Notes: a model not told the origin generated them from the sequence alone. Shown: positions 8,509 to 16,722, counted from the stretch's first letter. The stretch: 33,447 bases of DNA from DATLFI01 sp035524895 (GCA_035524895.1 DATLFI010000038.1:1-33447), one strand, 5' to 3'. Numbers and translations: made by a program.

Positions 8509-10266
8509 TCAGCGCCCTGGGACCTCCGGGGCCAACGCCGGGCTCAGCGTGACGGCGCGGTCGAACATCTGGTGTGCCTGCGTCGAGTCGCCGCGCAGCC
8601 ACAGGGTCCTGCCCAGGTTCAGGTAGGTCTCGGCACGGGGCGCGAGCTCGAGGGTGCTGCGGTACCAGGACTCCGCGCTCGACAGCTCGTCCAGCAAGAG
8701 GTAGTGGCTGCCGATCGCGTGCGGGATGCGCGCATCGTCGGGCGCACCGGCGCGCGCGTGTGTGAGGGCGGCGATGTTCTGCCGCAGGACCCCGCGATCC
8801 AGCGTGCCGCGGCGTGTCATGGCGCTCGCCTGGTCCTCTGCGACTCGCAGGACACGATTGGCCCGCAAGCGCTCGACGCCGCAGTAGGACGACCAGACCG
8901 TGGCTGTTCCGAGCAGGACCGTCGCCGCCGCGGCGATCCAGGAGCGAACGTTTCTCGGTGGGAGGATCCCCTTGCGCACCGTGTCTTCGGTCGTGCTCTC
9001 GGGGCTCGAACGCTGCGGCTGCGTCGCGCCTAGCAGCCATGCGCCCGCGACGACGAAGGGCCACGTCACCAAGGCCGTCCGCAGCGGGAACCAGAAGCAG
9101 GAGAACACCAGGAAGGCGACGATCGCTGCCACACCGAAGGCGCGCTCTTCGGGATCGCGCCGCTCGAGCGCGCCGCGTCCGAGCCACCACAGCAGCCACG
9201 CTGAGGCGAGCAGACCGGCGACCCCGAGATCGGCGAGCACCTCGATCGGCTCGCTGTGCGCATGATCGAAGTGGGTCGCGTACCCGTGGCTCCGGTAGAA
9301 AGGCACGCCGCGCTCGGCCAGGGCGAGCTTGGCATCGGCGAACTCCGCGCGGTAGGTGCCAGGTCCGGCGCCGAGCAGGAGGTTCTGCCCGCCGATGTGC
9401 AGGCCCGCTCGCCAGCCGTCGAGCCGTCCGCTGAGGACGTCCTGCATGGAGCCGGAGCGCAGCTCCCGCCACTCCTCGCCGAGCCGTGATAGCAGCGGCG
9501 TCGGGCCCATGGCGGCCAGGGCAACGCCTGCCAGGACCGCTAGCATCGGCCATCTACGTCGCGCGGTGGGCTCGCCCATCGTCCAGAGCACGGCGCTGCT
9601 CGCGGCCAGCGCGACGAGTGGAACGAGCGTCTGCGCGGCGAGGAGGACGGCGAGCCAGATCGCCAGTGCCGACGCCCAGAGCCAGGTCTTGTCGCTAGGC
9701 CGTGGAGTGCCGAGTCGTGACTGGGCGACCAGGGCGGGGAGCACCAGGTAAGCGGAGAGGTCTCCGACGTTTCCCGCAAGGGAGCCGAGCCGGAGTCGTG
9801 CCTCACGGATCGGCCCGGGGTCGGGCTGGTGCTGGAAGTACTGCAGGAGCGCCAAGGCAGCCAGTAGGGTGGCAGGGATCGCCAGCCAGTCGAGGAGTCT
9901 CCGGGACCGTTCACCCCAGCTCGCCAGCCCGCACAGCACCGCTACCGAGATCGCAAAACCGATCGCGGCACGAGCTGCGTGCTCCGGGTGCGGCGACGTC
10001 GCGGCAGAAGCCAGTACGACCGCGGCAAGTGGCAGGAGAGCCACGACGGCGGCGGGCAGCGGCCCGCTCTGGCGTCGGAGGCCAGAACGCAACGCGGAGG
10101 AGCGAGCCACCTGCCAGCTCATCGCGGTCAGCATTCCCAGAGCCAGGACGTCCGAGAACACCTGCTTGGGCAGCCGGAAAGGATCGTGGATGCCTGGCAG
10201 CACCATGAGCGGTGTCAACACCAGGAGGGCGACAGCGAGCGCCCAGGGGAGGGAGGACTTGATCAT
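8509..10266 (-). CDS. O-antigen ligase-like (Wzy_C) membrane protein with C-terminal TPR
   Basis: About 585 residues with some ten to twelve hydrophobic helices, then a soluble C-terminus. The Wzy_C signature lies in the middle: GRLDGWRAGLHIGGQNLLLG, then GPGTYRAEF, then HFDHAHSEPIEVLADLG, which supplies the Arg and His typical of WaaL/Wzy glycan ligases and polymerases. After the last helix (VLLGTATVWSSY) a TPR-like region follows (SSAESWYRSTLELAP, RAETYLNLGRTLWLRG, TQAHQMFDRAV), probably in the periplasm. The protein probably transfers or polymerises a lipid-linked glycan at the outer face of the inner membrane, or acts on a protein as PglL-like enzymes do; the acceptor is unknown. The start at 10266 is preferred over 10356 because it directly precedes the first helix. 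No strong ribosome binding site is visible. Confidence 0.85.
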   Translation of the reverse strand: MIKSSLPWALAVALLVLTPLMVLPGIHDPFRLPKQVFSDVLALGMLTAMSWQVARSSALRSGLRRQSGPLPAAVVALLPLAAVVLASAATSPHPEHAARAAIGFAISVAVLCGLASWGERSRRLLDWLAIPATLLAALALLQYFQHQPDPGPIREARLRLGSLAGNVGDLSAYLVLPALVAQSRLGTPRPSDKTWLWASALAIWLAVLLAAQTLVPLVALAASSAVLWTMGEPTARRRWPMLAVLAGVALAAMGPTPLLSRLGEEWRELRSGSMQDVLSGRLDGWRAGLHIGGQNLLLGAGPGTYRAEFADAKLALAERGVPFYRSHGYATHFDHAHSEPIEVLADLGVAGLLASAWLLWWLGRGALERRDPEERAFGVAAIVAFLVFSCFWFPLRTALVTWPFVVAGAWLLGATQPQRSSPESTTEDTVRKGILPPRNVRSWIAAAATVLLGTATVWSSYCGVERLRANRVLRVAEDQASAMTRRGTLDRGVLRQNIAALTHARAGAPDDARIPHAIGSHYLLLDELSSAESWYRSTLELAPRAETYLNLGRTLWLRGDSTQAHQMFDRAVTLSPALAPEVPGR

Positions 10267-10318
10267 GGTGGTGTGCGCCGAGAGTACCTGCGGAGCAGCG
10301 TCGAAGCAGCGGGGGTGG

Positions 10319-10348
10319 TTGCTTCGACAGGCATCGATTGCGTATGGT
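10319..10348 (+). promoter_or_regulatory. Candidate promoter reading rightwards
   Basis: TTGCTT (10319-10324) and TATGGT (10343-10348) are separated by 18 bases. They lie in the otherwise non-coding region upstream of the O-antigen ligase gene and point towards the small ORF at 10376. This is a weak consensus match only. Confidence 0.3.
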
Positions 10349-10375
10349 GTAATCACATGAAAACTCAGGAGAGGG

Positions 10376-10669
10376 GTGGAGGCCAGATCGGCCGTCGCAT
10401 CGTGGCTCTGCGCCGTGGGCTGGCTGGCACTGGCGCTCGAGCCGGTGGCGGCGCGTTACGAGATCTACCATCACTACATCGGAGACGAGCCGTGGCCGCT
10501 CGTGGCGGTGGACGGCGTCGTGGCGGTGCAGCACTCCGTCGGCGACAGCCAGCGCGCCAGGAACCGTGTGCTCCAGGCTCTCCCCGCGGTGGTCCATCGC
10601 AGCCGGAGCCCATTCCAACGCTGGGTCGATTCTCAATTCTGTTGCTGGCAACGCTGCTGGTGCTCGTAG
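10376..10669 (+). CDS. Doubtful small secreted protein, possibly frameshifted
   Basis: A possible 97-residue protein starting at GTG, with AGGAG at 10367-10371 just upstream and a candidate promoter before that. The N-terminus resembles a signal peptide (VASWLCAVGWLALALEPVAA) followed by RYEIYHHYIGDEPWPL. I do not recognise the family. The end of the frame turns Cys/Trp-rich and unlike its beginning, whereas another forward frame at 10610-10704 encodes a convincing hydrophobic helix (RFSILLLATLLVLVGTALAK) with its own TGA at 10704. Either the gene is broken or shifted near 10600, or only one of these readings is real. The ATG at 10357 opens an Arg-rich reading in the frame of the hydrophobic segment and looks non-coding over most of its length. 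Confidence 0.3.
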   Translation: MEARSAVASWLCAVGWLALALEPVAARYEIYHHYIGDEPWPLVAVDGVVAVQHSVGDSQRARNRVLQALPAVVHRSRSPFQRWVDSQFCCWQRCWCS

Positions 10670-10807
10670 GCACAGCGCTGGCGAAGTCGGACCGAGGCGC
10701 CTGATCGTTCAGCGCCGTGCGGCAGCGCGCTGGACCGAGGCGCGTCCCGGCGGCCCAGCCGATCGCGACGGGCTAAGCTAGCGCTCCGTCGTTGGGAGGC
10801 GGCGCGC

Positions 10808-11623
10808 ATGATCTCCGAGCTCTTCAGCATCGGTCCGATCTCGGTCAGCCCCTTCGGGTTGATGTTGGTGGCGGCGTTCTTCGGCGCCTTCCTGCAGTTC
10901 CAGTGGGGCGCGCGCCGGCTGCGGATCGGCAACGAGGACGACTGGAGCGCCGTGCTGCTGGCGTCAGCGATCGGCGGCCTGGTCGGCGGCAAGGTCTACT
11001 ACGCCCTGCTCTATCGCGACTGGCGGCTGCTCTACGACCGGGCCGGAATCGTCTTCTACGGCAGCCTGCTGGGCGGCACCCTGGCGGTGCTGTGGGTGGT
11101 GTGGCGAAGGAAGCTGCCGGTGTGGCGAACGGCCGACGCGGCGGCTCCGGCGGTGGCGATCGGGTATGCCCTCGGTCGCGTTGGCTGCCTGCTGGTCGGC
11201 GACGACTACGGGCTGCCCACCGATCTGCCGTGGGGAATGACTTTCCCCGAGGGCCCGATTCCGACCACCGCGGCGGACCTGGAGCGGCACTTCGGGGTCG
11301 AGGTGCCCCCTGGCTACGCGCCGACCGACCAGGTCCCGGTGCACCCGACGCAGGTCTACGAGACCCTGGCAGCCGGGGGGATCTGGCTGCTGGGCCGTCG
11401 CCTCCTCGTGCGGGACGCCGCCGCTGGCGTCGTGGGGTCCCTGTGTTTCGGCCTGCTGGCCCTGGAGCGATTCCTGGTCGAGTTCCTGCGCGCGAAAGAT
11501 GACCGCCTCCTGACCGGGCTGACCGTGGCGCAGGTGATCAGCCTGGTGCTGCTACTGGCGATCGTCACGCTCTGGCTCTTCGCGCGGCCTCGCGAACGAG
11601 CGGCGGCGGCCGCCCGCTCGTGA
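10808..11623 (+). CDS. lgt: Prolipoprotein diacylglyceryl transferase
   Basis: A 271-residue inner-membrane enzyme that transfers diacylglyceryl from phosphatidylglycerol to the lipobox cysteine of prolipoproteins. The conserved pieces are FYGSLLGGTLA near 80, the signature ALGRVGCLLVGDDYG near 120-134, PVHPTQVYE near 178 and LERFLVEFLRAKDD near 220, separated by about seven hydrophobic helices. The signature is a shorter variant (GRVGCLL in place of GRxxNF), as seen outside proteobacteria. GGGAGG lies eight bases before the ATG. The stop overlaps the thiD start as GTGA. Likely substrates within the window include the DUF1684 protein and the PQQ-dehydrogenase precursor, both with a Cys near the end of a signal peptide. 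Confidence 0.93.
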   Translation: MISELFSIGPISVSPFGLMLVAAFFGAFLQFQWGARRLRIGNEDDWSAVLLASAIGGLVGGKVYYALLYRDWRLLYDRAGIVFYGSLLGGTLAVLWVVWRRKLPVWRTADAAAPAVAIGYALGRVGCLLVGDDYGLPTDLPWGMTFPEGPIPTTAADLERHFGVEVPPGYAPTDQVPVHPTQVYETLAAGGIWLLGRRLLVRDAAAGVVGSLCFGLLALERFLVEFLRAKDDRLLTGLTVAQVISLVLLLAIVTLWLFARPRERAAAAARS

Positions 11624-12453
11624 GCCACCGCGTCAGGCCGCCGCGGCTCCTGTCGATCGCTGGCTCCGACTCGGGCGGCGGAGCGGGGATCCAGGCGGAC
11701 CTCAAGACCTTCGCGGCGTTCGGCGCCTTCGGCATGACGGCCGTGACCGCCGTGACCGCCCAGAATACGCTGGGCGTCCGCAGGGTTGACATGGTCGACC
11801 CGATGCTGGTCTCGGAGCAGATCGATGCTGTCTTCGAGGACATCGGTGTGGATGCGGTCAAGATCGGAATGCTCGGCACCACACAGATCGTCGAGGCCGT
11901 CGCGGGAGCGCTGTCTCGTCACCCGCCCGCGCCTACCGTGCTCGACCCGGTGATGGTGGCCAAGAGCGGCGACTCGCTGCTATCGACCGAGGCCGTGCAG
12001 GCACTGCGCTCGCTGCTGCTGCCGCGCGCTACCGTGCTGACCCCCAACGTGCCCGAGGCGGAGCGGCTCATCGGCGAGTCGATCTCCGGCTACGGCGCTC
12101 AAGTTGCGGCTGCCAAGGCGTTGCACGAGCTGGGGGCCTCGGCGGTGCTGGTGAAGGGTGGCCACGCGGCGTGGGACGGCGACGAGGTCGTCGACGTGCT
12201 GTTCGACGGCGACCGCATCCATCGCTTCGCGCGGCCTCGCTTGGAGACGACCTCCGACCACGGCACCGGTTGCACGCTGTCGTCCGCGATCGCTGCGCTG
12301 ATCGCAGCCGGCAGGCCCCTAGTGGCCGCGATCGGCGAGGCGGGCGACTACCTGCACGGCGCGCTCCGCAACGCTTTCCCGATCGGCGCCGGCCGCGGTC
12401 CGGTCGACCACCTGTGGCGGCAGCACGCGCGATATCGAGGGCACGAGGGATGA
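11620..12453 (+). CDS. thiD: Hydroxymethylpyrimidine/phosphomethylpyrimidine kinase ThiD
   Basis: A 277-residue cytosolic kinase that phosphorylates HMP and HMP-phosphate in thiamine synthesis. It opens with LLSIAGSDSGGGAGIQADLKT, the substrate and glycine-rich motif, continues with AVTAQNTLGV near 45, DPVMVAKSGDSLL near 108 and VLVKGGHA near 171, and has the ribokinase-fold active-site DHGTGCTLSSAIAAL near 213. Length and motifs fit the family throughout. It starts at GTG within a GTGA overlap with lgt and ends in an ATGA overlap with vwa1, so the three genes are read as one unit although their functions are unrelated. No TPP riboswitch-like leader precedes it. Confidence 0.95.
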   Translation: MSHRVRPPRLLSIAGSDSGGGAGIQADLKTFAAFGAFGMTAVTAVTAQNTLGVRRVDMVDPMLVSEQIDAVFEDIGVDAVKIGMLGTTQIVEAVAGALSRHPPAPTVLDPVMVAKSGDSLLSTEAVQALRSLLLPRATVLTPNVPEAERLIGESISGYGAQVAAAKALHELGASAVLVKGGHAAWDGDEVVDVLFDGDRIHRFARPRLETTSDHGTGCTLSSAIAALIAAGRPLVAAIGEAGDYLHGALRNAFPIGAGRGPVDHLWRQHARYRGHEG

Positions 12454-14135
12454 ACACTTGCAAATCCGGACCGCGCGCCGCCTCACGCGGGTTTCACCAC
12501 GGGCTGCTAGCGGTGCTGCTCGGCGCGACGGGTCTCGCCACGTCGTCTGCGGCGCGCCAGCCTGCGTCGCCGCCCGTGTTCACCGAGACCATCGACGTGC
12601 GCGTGGTCAATCTCGAGGTCGTGGTCACCGATCGCAACGGCAACCGTGTCGCGGGTCTCGCCGCTTCGGAGTTCGAGCTACTGGTCGACGGCGAAATCGT
12701 GCCGATCGAGCTCTTCTCGGAGGTGCGGGAGGGCCTGACCGTCGCCCGCACCGGCGGGGACGGCGGCGATGCCACCCGCGCGGTGCCGGCGCTGGAGCCC
12801 GGCTCGCCGGTGGGCACCAGCTTCCTGGTCTTCGTCGACGACTACTTCTCGATCGGCAGGGACCGCAACCGAGTCCTCGACCACCTGGTGGAGCAGCTGC
12901 CGCGCCTGGGTCCGCGCGACCGAATGGCCGTGGTCGCCTTCGACGGACGCGAGCTCGAGCTGCTGTCGTCGTGGTCGGGTGATCTGCCCGCGGTGGCGGA
13001 GACGTTGCGGCAGGCGAAAGCGCGTCCGACCCGCGGGCTGCAGCGCATCACCGAGCTCCGGCGCGACGCGCTCCCACCGTCCAGCCAGAATCCGCGCTTC
13101 GGGATCTCCACCCTGAGTGGCCAGCTCAGCCTGGAGGAGCGGTACGTCGTCGGCAAGCTCGAGGATCAGATCGATCGCGTGGTCAAGGCGGCGGCGGCGA
13201 CCCTGCGTAGCTTCGCCTCGCCGCCCGGGCGCCGCGTGATGCTCCTGCTGTCGGGCGGCTGGCCCTTCGATCCCGTCGAGAACCTGCTCGACGACCCCCG
13301 GCGGCCGATCACCGACACGCAGGTCGAACGAGGCGAGGGGCTGTTTCGCGATCTGTCGGACACGGCCAATCTTCTCGGGTACACCATCTACCCGGTCGAC
13401 GTGCCGGGGCTCGAGGGCATCGCCGCGGACGCCGCCGCCGAGGGACCGGATCCCGGCGTCGGCGGGATCGGCGCCAGGAGCTTCATCCGCGAGTCGGGAA
13501 TCCATCGCACTGCGTATTTCCTGGCGGAGGAGACGGGTGGCGAACCGCTGTTGAACGCGCGCCGCGCGGAAGTGCTCGAGAGAGTCACCGCCGACCTGGG
13601 CTCGTTCTACTGGCTCGGCTTCACTCCGGTGCGCACCGGCGACGACCGTCGCCACGAGATCGAGGTGCGGGTGACGCGACCCGGCCTGAAGGTGCGTACG
13701 CGGCGAGACTACTTCGACTTCTCCCGGCAGCGCGAGGTCACCTTGGCGGTGGAGAGCGCGCTGCGTTTCGGAGCACCGCCCAGCCCAGAGCCGCTCCTGG
13801 TCCAGCTCGGGCGCGGCGAACGCTCCGGGCTGCGCACGATGCAGGTGCCGCTGGTGGTCGGCATCCCTGCCGATGCGGTCACGTTCTTGCCGGGTCCGGG
13901 CGGTTTCACGGCGCAGGTCGAGCTCCGGGTGGCGGTGTTGGACGAGAGCGGCGCTACCGCCGACACGCCGGTGGTCCCGCTCACGCTGCAGCTCCCGGAG
14001 CGACCGCAGCCGGGAACGGTGCTGCGCTACGAGACGTCGCTGAAGATGCGTCGCCAGCCGCACGACATCGTGGTCGCGGTGTACGACCTTGCGACCGGGG
14101 TGATCCTGTCCAGCGCCTTGGAGGTGCAACCTTGA
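12450..14135 (+). CDS. Secreted VWFA-related Acidobacterial-domain protein (vwa1)
   Basis: A 561-residue exported protein that starts at the ATG overlapping the thiD stop. After a signal-peptide-like start (hydrophobic LLAVLLGATGLATSSAA) comes the family's opening VDVRVVNLEVVVTDRNGN-type strand and LAASEFELLVDG, an Ig-like or macroglobulin-like module. The von Willebrand A fold begins at SFLVFVDDYFS near 128. The MIDAS is degenerate: VDDYFSIGR replaces DxSxS. GRRVMLLLSGGWPFD near 260 is the later VWA strand, and LGSFYWLGFTP near 385 is typical of the Acidobacterial family. The role is unknown. Codons 3-20 coincide with a copy of a dispersed repeat (see 12459-12510). It is followed by a paralogue, vwa2. 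These are seen features; secretion is inferred from the signal peptide. Confidence 0.85.
   Translation: MNTCKSGPRAASRGFHHGLLAVLLGATGLATSSAARQPASPPVFTETIDVRVVNLEVVVTDRNGNRVAGLAASEFELLVDGEIVPIELFSEVREGLTVARTGGDGGDATRAVPALEPGSPVGTSFLVFVDDYFSIGRDRNRVLDHLVEQLPRLGPRDRMAVVAFDGRELELLSSWSGDLPAVAETLRQAKARPTRGLQRITELRRDALPPSSQNPRFGISTLSGQLSLEERYVVGKLEDQIDRVVKAAAATLRSFASPPGRRVMLLLSGGWPFDPVENLLDDPRRPITDTQVERGEGLFRDLSDTANLLGYTIYPVDVPGLEGIAADAAAEGPDPGVGGIGARSFIRESGIHRTAYFLAEETGGEPLLNARRAEVLERVTADLGSFYWLGFTPVRTGDDRRHEIEVRVTRPGLKVRTRRDYFDFSRQREVTLAVESALRFGAPPSPEPLLVQLGRGERSGLRTMQVPLVVGIPADAVTFLPGPGGFTAQVELRVAVLDESGATADTPVVPLTLQLPERPQPGTVLRYETSLKMRRQPHDIVVAVYDLATGVILSSALEVQP
12459..12510 (+). repeat. Dispersed repeat end inside the 5' codons of vwa1
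   Basis: The stretch from TGCAAATCC to GGGCTGCTAG aligns with the inverted ends of the element at 31941-32336. The core CACCACGGGCTGCTAG is identical to the right end, with one T/C difference just before it. Upstream similarity to the left end (reverse complement) continues with a few mismatches and a small gap for about 45 bases. It is translated as GFHHGLL within the n-region of the vwa1 signal peptide. Confidence 0.7.
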
Positions 14136-14166
14136 GGGATGGCGGGGGCCGCTCGGGCCTTTTCCC

Positions 14167-14172
14167 TATAAT
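14167..14172 (+). promoter_or_regulatory. Perfect -10 box just before vwa2
   Basis: TATAAT ends nine bases before the vwa2 ATG, in a 46-base gap between two genes of very GC-rich DNA, where it stands out. Transcription from it would begin within a few bases of the start codon. There is no recognisable -35 and no Shine-Dalgarno. Confidence 0.55.
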
Positions 14173-14181
14173 GGTTCTGCG

Positions 14182-15948
14182 ATGTTCGTGAGGCACTCAC
14201 TGCGCGGCGCGAAACGCCGACCCGTATCAGGCGCAATGGTGCCGTGGATCGTGCTCGCGGCGTTGGCGACCGGGGATGGTGTGGTCGCGCAGGAGAGCCT
14301 GCCGCCTGCCGACACGCCGCCGGTGTTGGCCCAGGAAGAACCCCAGGCGGAGTTCCTCGACGCCATCGACGTCAAGGTGGTCAACGTCTACGTCTACGTC
14401 CGGGACAAGCAGGGCAACCCGATCACCGGCTTGACCGCGGAGGACTTTCGCCTCCTCGAGAACAAGAGGCCGGTTCCGATCAGCAACTTCTACGAAGTAG
14501 CGGGCGGCACCCGAATCGGCGAGGAGGATGTGCCCGAGCCGAGCCAGCTCGAGCGCATCCAGTCCAACCCCGAGCTCGACCCGAGGATCCCGCAGGTTCC
14601 CCCCGACCAGCGTCTGTGGATGGTGCTGTACGTCGACCACTTCAACATTCGCCCACACAACCGCAATCGGGTCTTCAACTTCGTGCGCGAGTTCCTGCGC
14701 AACAGCCTCGGGCGCGACGACCGGGTGATGCTGGTGACCTACAACCGCTCGCTCAAGGTCGAGCGCAACTTCACCTCCGACTCCCAGCTCATCTCGCGCG
14801 CTCTGTTCGACCTCGAACGGCACACCGGCGGGCGCACCCAGATGGACTCCGAGCGCCGCGACCTGTTGCGCGACATCCAGGAGGCGCGCGACGATCTCAT
14901 CCTGCAGTCGCGGGTCAAGCTGTTCGCGGAGTCGCAGTTCAACGACCTGCAGTTCACGCTCGACGCGCTCAAGGAGATGGTCGACATGCTCGGCGGAATT
15001 CCAGGGCGCAAGGCGCTGGTCTACGTCAGCGACGGCCTGCCGATGCGCGCTGGGGAGGATCTCTTCGTGGCCGCGGCCGAGCGCTATCCGGAGACCCTGT
15101 CGGGGCTCCGGCTCGAGTCGATGCAGTACGACGCGGGGCGGCGCTACCGCGACATCGCCAGCACCGCTGCCTCCAATCAGGTCGCCTTCTACACCATCGA
15201 CGCGCAGGGGCTCCTGGGGCGCTCCGACCGCAGCGCCGAGTACGGCTCCTACCACTGGAGCCCCGAGGTCGAGAGCATCGCCGCCAGCAACATGCAGCAG
15301 CCGCTGATGTTTCTGGCCGACTACACGGGCGGGCAGGCGATCGTCAACACCAACAACTTCGCCCTGGGCTTCGAGAAGTTCGGGCGCGACTTCAGCCACT
15401 ACTACTCGCTGGGCTACACCCCGGCGCACGGTGGCACCGGACGCCAGCACGACCTCAAGGTCGAGGTGGTCGGGGTGAAGGGCGCAGACGTGCGGTCGCG
15501 GAGGAGCTACCGCGACAAGCCAGTGGAGCGGGAGATGCAGGAGGCCACGCTGGCAGCCCTGCAGTTCGGCGTCCAGCAGAACGAGATCGGGATCCGCGTA
15601 GTGCCTCGCGAGTCCATTCGCAGGACCGACGGCACCTACCTGGTGCACGTCGACCTGCGGATCCCGTGGGAAGGCGTGACGCTGCTGCCCAGCGGCGACG
15701 TCCACCGGGCGCGGGTGCGGGTGTGGATCCAGGCCGGCGACGCCAAGGGACGCCTGTCGGAGCCTCAGGTTGCGGATGTGCCGATGGAGCTGCGCTCCGA
15801 GGATCTCGAGCTGGCCAAGGGCAAGTTCTTTGTCTACCAGCTCCCTCTCCAGATGCGGGAGGGCGACCAGCGCCTGTCGATCACGGTGCGCGACGATCTG
15901 GCGGCTCGGTCCTCCTTCGTCACCCAGACCTTCCGGGTCGGGAGCTGA
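14182..15948 (+). CDS. Secreted VWFA-related Acidobacterial-domain protein (vwa2)
   Basis: A 588-residue paralogue of vwa1. A signal peptide (basic RGAKRRP, then MVPWIVLAALATGDGVVA) is followed by AIDVKVVNVYVYVRDKQG and LTAEDFRLLENKRPV, the same opening module. The A domain starts at RLWMVLYVDHFNIRPHNRNR near 150, again without a canonical DxSxS site. The later strand GRKALVYVSDGLPM lies near 275, and YYSLGYTPAHGG near 410 closes the domain. A C-terminal beta-rich region of about 150 residues follows. It has its own TATAAT and could be expressed apart from lgt-thiD-vwa1. Family members are numerous in Acidobacteriota; functions in adhesion or surface assembly are guesses. The following membrane-protein gene begins four bases after its stop. 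Confidence 0.87.
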   Translation: MFVRHSLRGAKRRPVSGAMVPWIVLAALATGDGVVAQESLPPADTPPVLAQEEPQAEFLDAIDVKVVNVYVYVRDKQGNPITGLTAEDFRLLENKRPVPISNFYEVAGGTRIGEEDVPEPSQLERIQSNPELDPRIPQVPPDQRLWMVLYVDHFNIRPHNRNRVFNFVREFLRNSLGRDDRVMLVTYNRSLKVERNFTSDSQLISRALFDLERHTGGRTQMDSERRDLLRDIQEARDDLILQSRVKLFAESQFNDLQFTLDALKEMVDMLGGIPGRKALVYVSDGLPMRAGEDLFVAAAERYPETLSGLRLESMQYDAGRRYRDIASTAASNQVAFYTIDAQGLLGRSDRSAEYGSYHWSPEVESIAASNMQQPLMFLADYTGGQAIVNTNNFALGFEKFGRDFSHYYSLGYTPAHGGTGRQHDLKVEVVGVKGADVRSRRSYRDKPVEREMQEATLAALQFGVQQNEIGIRVVPRESIRRTDGTYLVHVDLRIPWEGVTLLPSGDVHRARVRVWIQAGDAKGRLSEPQVADVPMELRSEDLELAKGKFFVYQLPLQMREGDQRLSITVRDDLAARSSFVTQTFRVGS

Positions 15949-15952
15949 AGCG

Positions 15953-16489
15953 GTGTTCGGACTCCGGCGCAGGCCCGGGAGCCCGGGGTGGGGCGAGCTG
16001 CTCGGGGATGTCGGCCGCTCGGCGCTCGACCTTCTGGGCGCGGAGGCCGCCAGCGCTCGCGAGGAGCTGAGCGACCTCGCGCGGCGCGGGATCGTGGTCC
16101 TGGCGATCGGACTGGTCGCGGGCGCTCTCGGGTTCTGGGCTATCGGCGCGGCCATGACGGCGGCGATCTCGGGGCTCGCGGTCTGGCTCCCGGTGTGGGG
16201 CGCGTCGCTGGTGCTCTTCGGAGCCCTCGGCCTGGTCGCGCTCGCGTTGTTTCTGGTCGCCCGTGCGCGGCTGCGCCGCCTGGAGAACCCGGGCGCGATC
16301 CTGATGCGCCGGGTCGAGAGCCACCTCGAGTTCTGGCGTGAAGAAGTACTCGGCGTCGCCGAGGATGCCTCCGGGCCCGCAACCCCGCGGCGCTCGAGCG
16401 CGCGGAAAGCAGCGGAGCGGGGGTCGCGTCGCCGGCCGGCGGTTTCCATGGCCCCGCCAGACGACGAAGACTTCCTGGACGAGCCATGA
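15953..16489 (+). CDS. YqjE/phage-holin superfamily III-like membrane protein
   Basis: A 178-residue protein starting at GTG four bases after the vwa2 stop. Its N-terminal half holds an amphipathic stretch (WGELLGDVGRSALDLLGAEAAS, EELSDLARRG) and then two long hydrophobic helices (IVVLAIGLVAGALGFWAIGAAM and ASLVLFGALGLVALALFLVARARL). This is the layout of the PF07332 'holin-X'/YqjE family. Despite the family name these are usually chromosomal membrane proteins, found beside YqjD/ElaB-type or DUF3618-type partners. The C-terminal ~60 residues are charged and low in complexity. It overlaps the next small gene by ATGA, consistent with a two-protein membrane unit. Family placement is by layout and is moderately sure. 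Confidence 0.65.
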   Translation: MFGLRRRPGSPGWGELLGDVGRSALDLLGAEAASAREELSDLARRGIVVLAIGLVAGALGFWAIGAAMTAAISGLAVWLPVWGASLVLFGALGLVALALFLVARARLRRLENPGAILMRRVESHLEFWREEVLGVAEDASGPATPRRSSARKAAERGSRRRPAVSMAPPDDEDFLDEP

Positions 16490-16722
16490 CTCCAGCCGGC
16501 ACAGACCACCATCCAAGTCAGCAGCGCAGCCCGGCAGCCGAGGAGCGGGATCGCAACGTCGCGGCACGTCGAACGGGTCTGGTATCGGCTCTGGCGGAGG
16601 CTCGCGGTGCCCTTCGCGAGGTGACAGGAGGGCGCGCCCGCTCCGGATGGACGGGTCCGATCCTGGCGGCCGGCATCGGCTTGGTCGCGGCGATGGCTGT
16701 TCGCCGCTTCCTGCGTCTCTGA
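16486..16722 (+). CDS. Small single-pass membrane protein following the YqjE-like gene
   Basis: A 78-residue protein whose ATG lies in the ATGA shared with the previous stop. The N-terminal ~50 residues are polar and charged, with a helical stretch (LVSALAEARGALREVT). The C-terminus is one hydrophobic helix, GPILAAGIGLVAAMAVRRFL, ending in basic residues. This matches the general layout of YqjD/YqjK/DUF3618 partners of YqjE-like proteins, which are anchored by a C-terminal helix, but no diagnostic motif is present. Coding is supported by the coupling and by the sensible amphipathic/transmembrane structure. Confidence 0.6.
   Translation: MTPAGTDHHPSQQRSPAAEERDRNVAARRTGLVSALAEARGALREVTGGRARSGWTGPILAAGIGLVAAMAVRRFLRL

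Noticed and set aside
10357..10704. ATG at 10357 as start of a 115-residue protein
   Set aside because: Mostly Arg/Gly-rich shadow-like sequence; only its last ~30 residues look real, so it is discussed as a frameshift possibility instead.
11540..11620. TPP riboswitch upstream of thiD
   Set aside because: thiD overlaps lgt by four bases and the preceding DNA is lgt coding sequence with no riboswitch motif.
15953..16722. Prophage remnant, suggested by the 'holin' family name
   Set aside because: No other phage gene nearby; PF07332/YqjE-like proteins are normal chromosomal membrane proteins.
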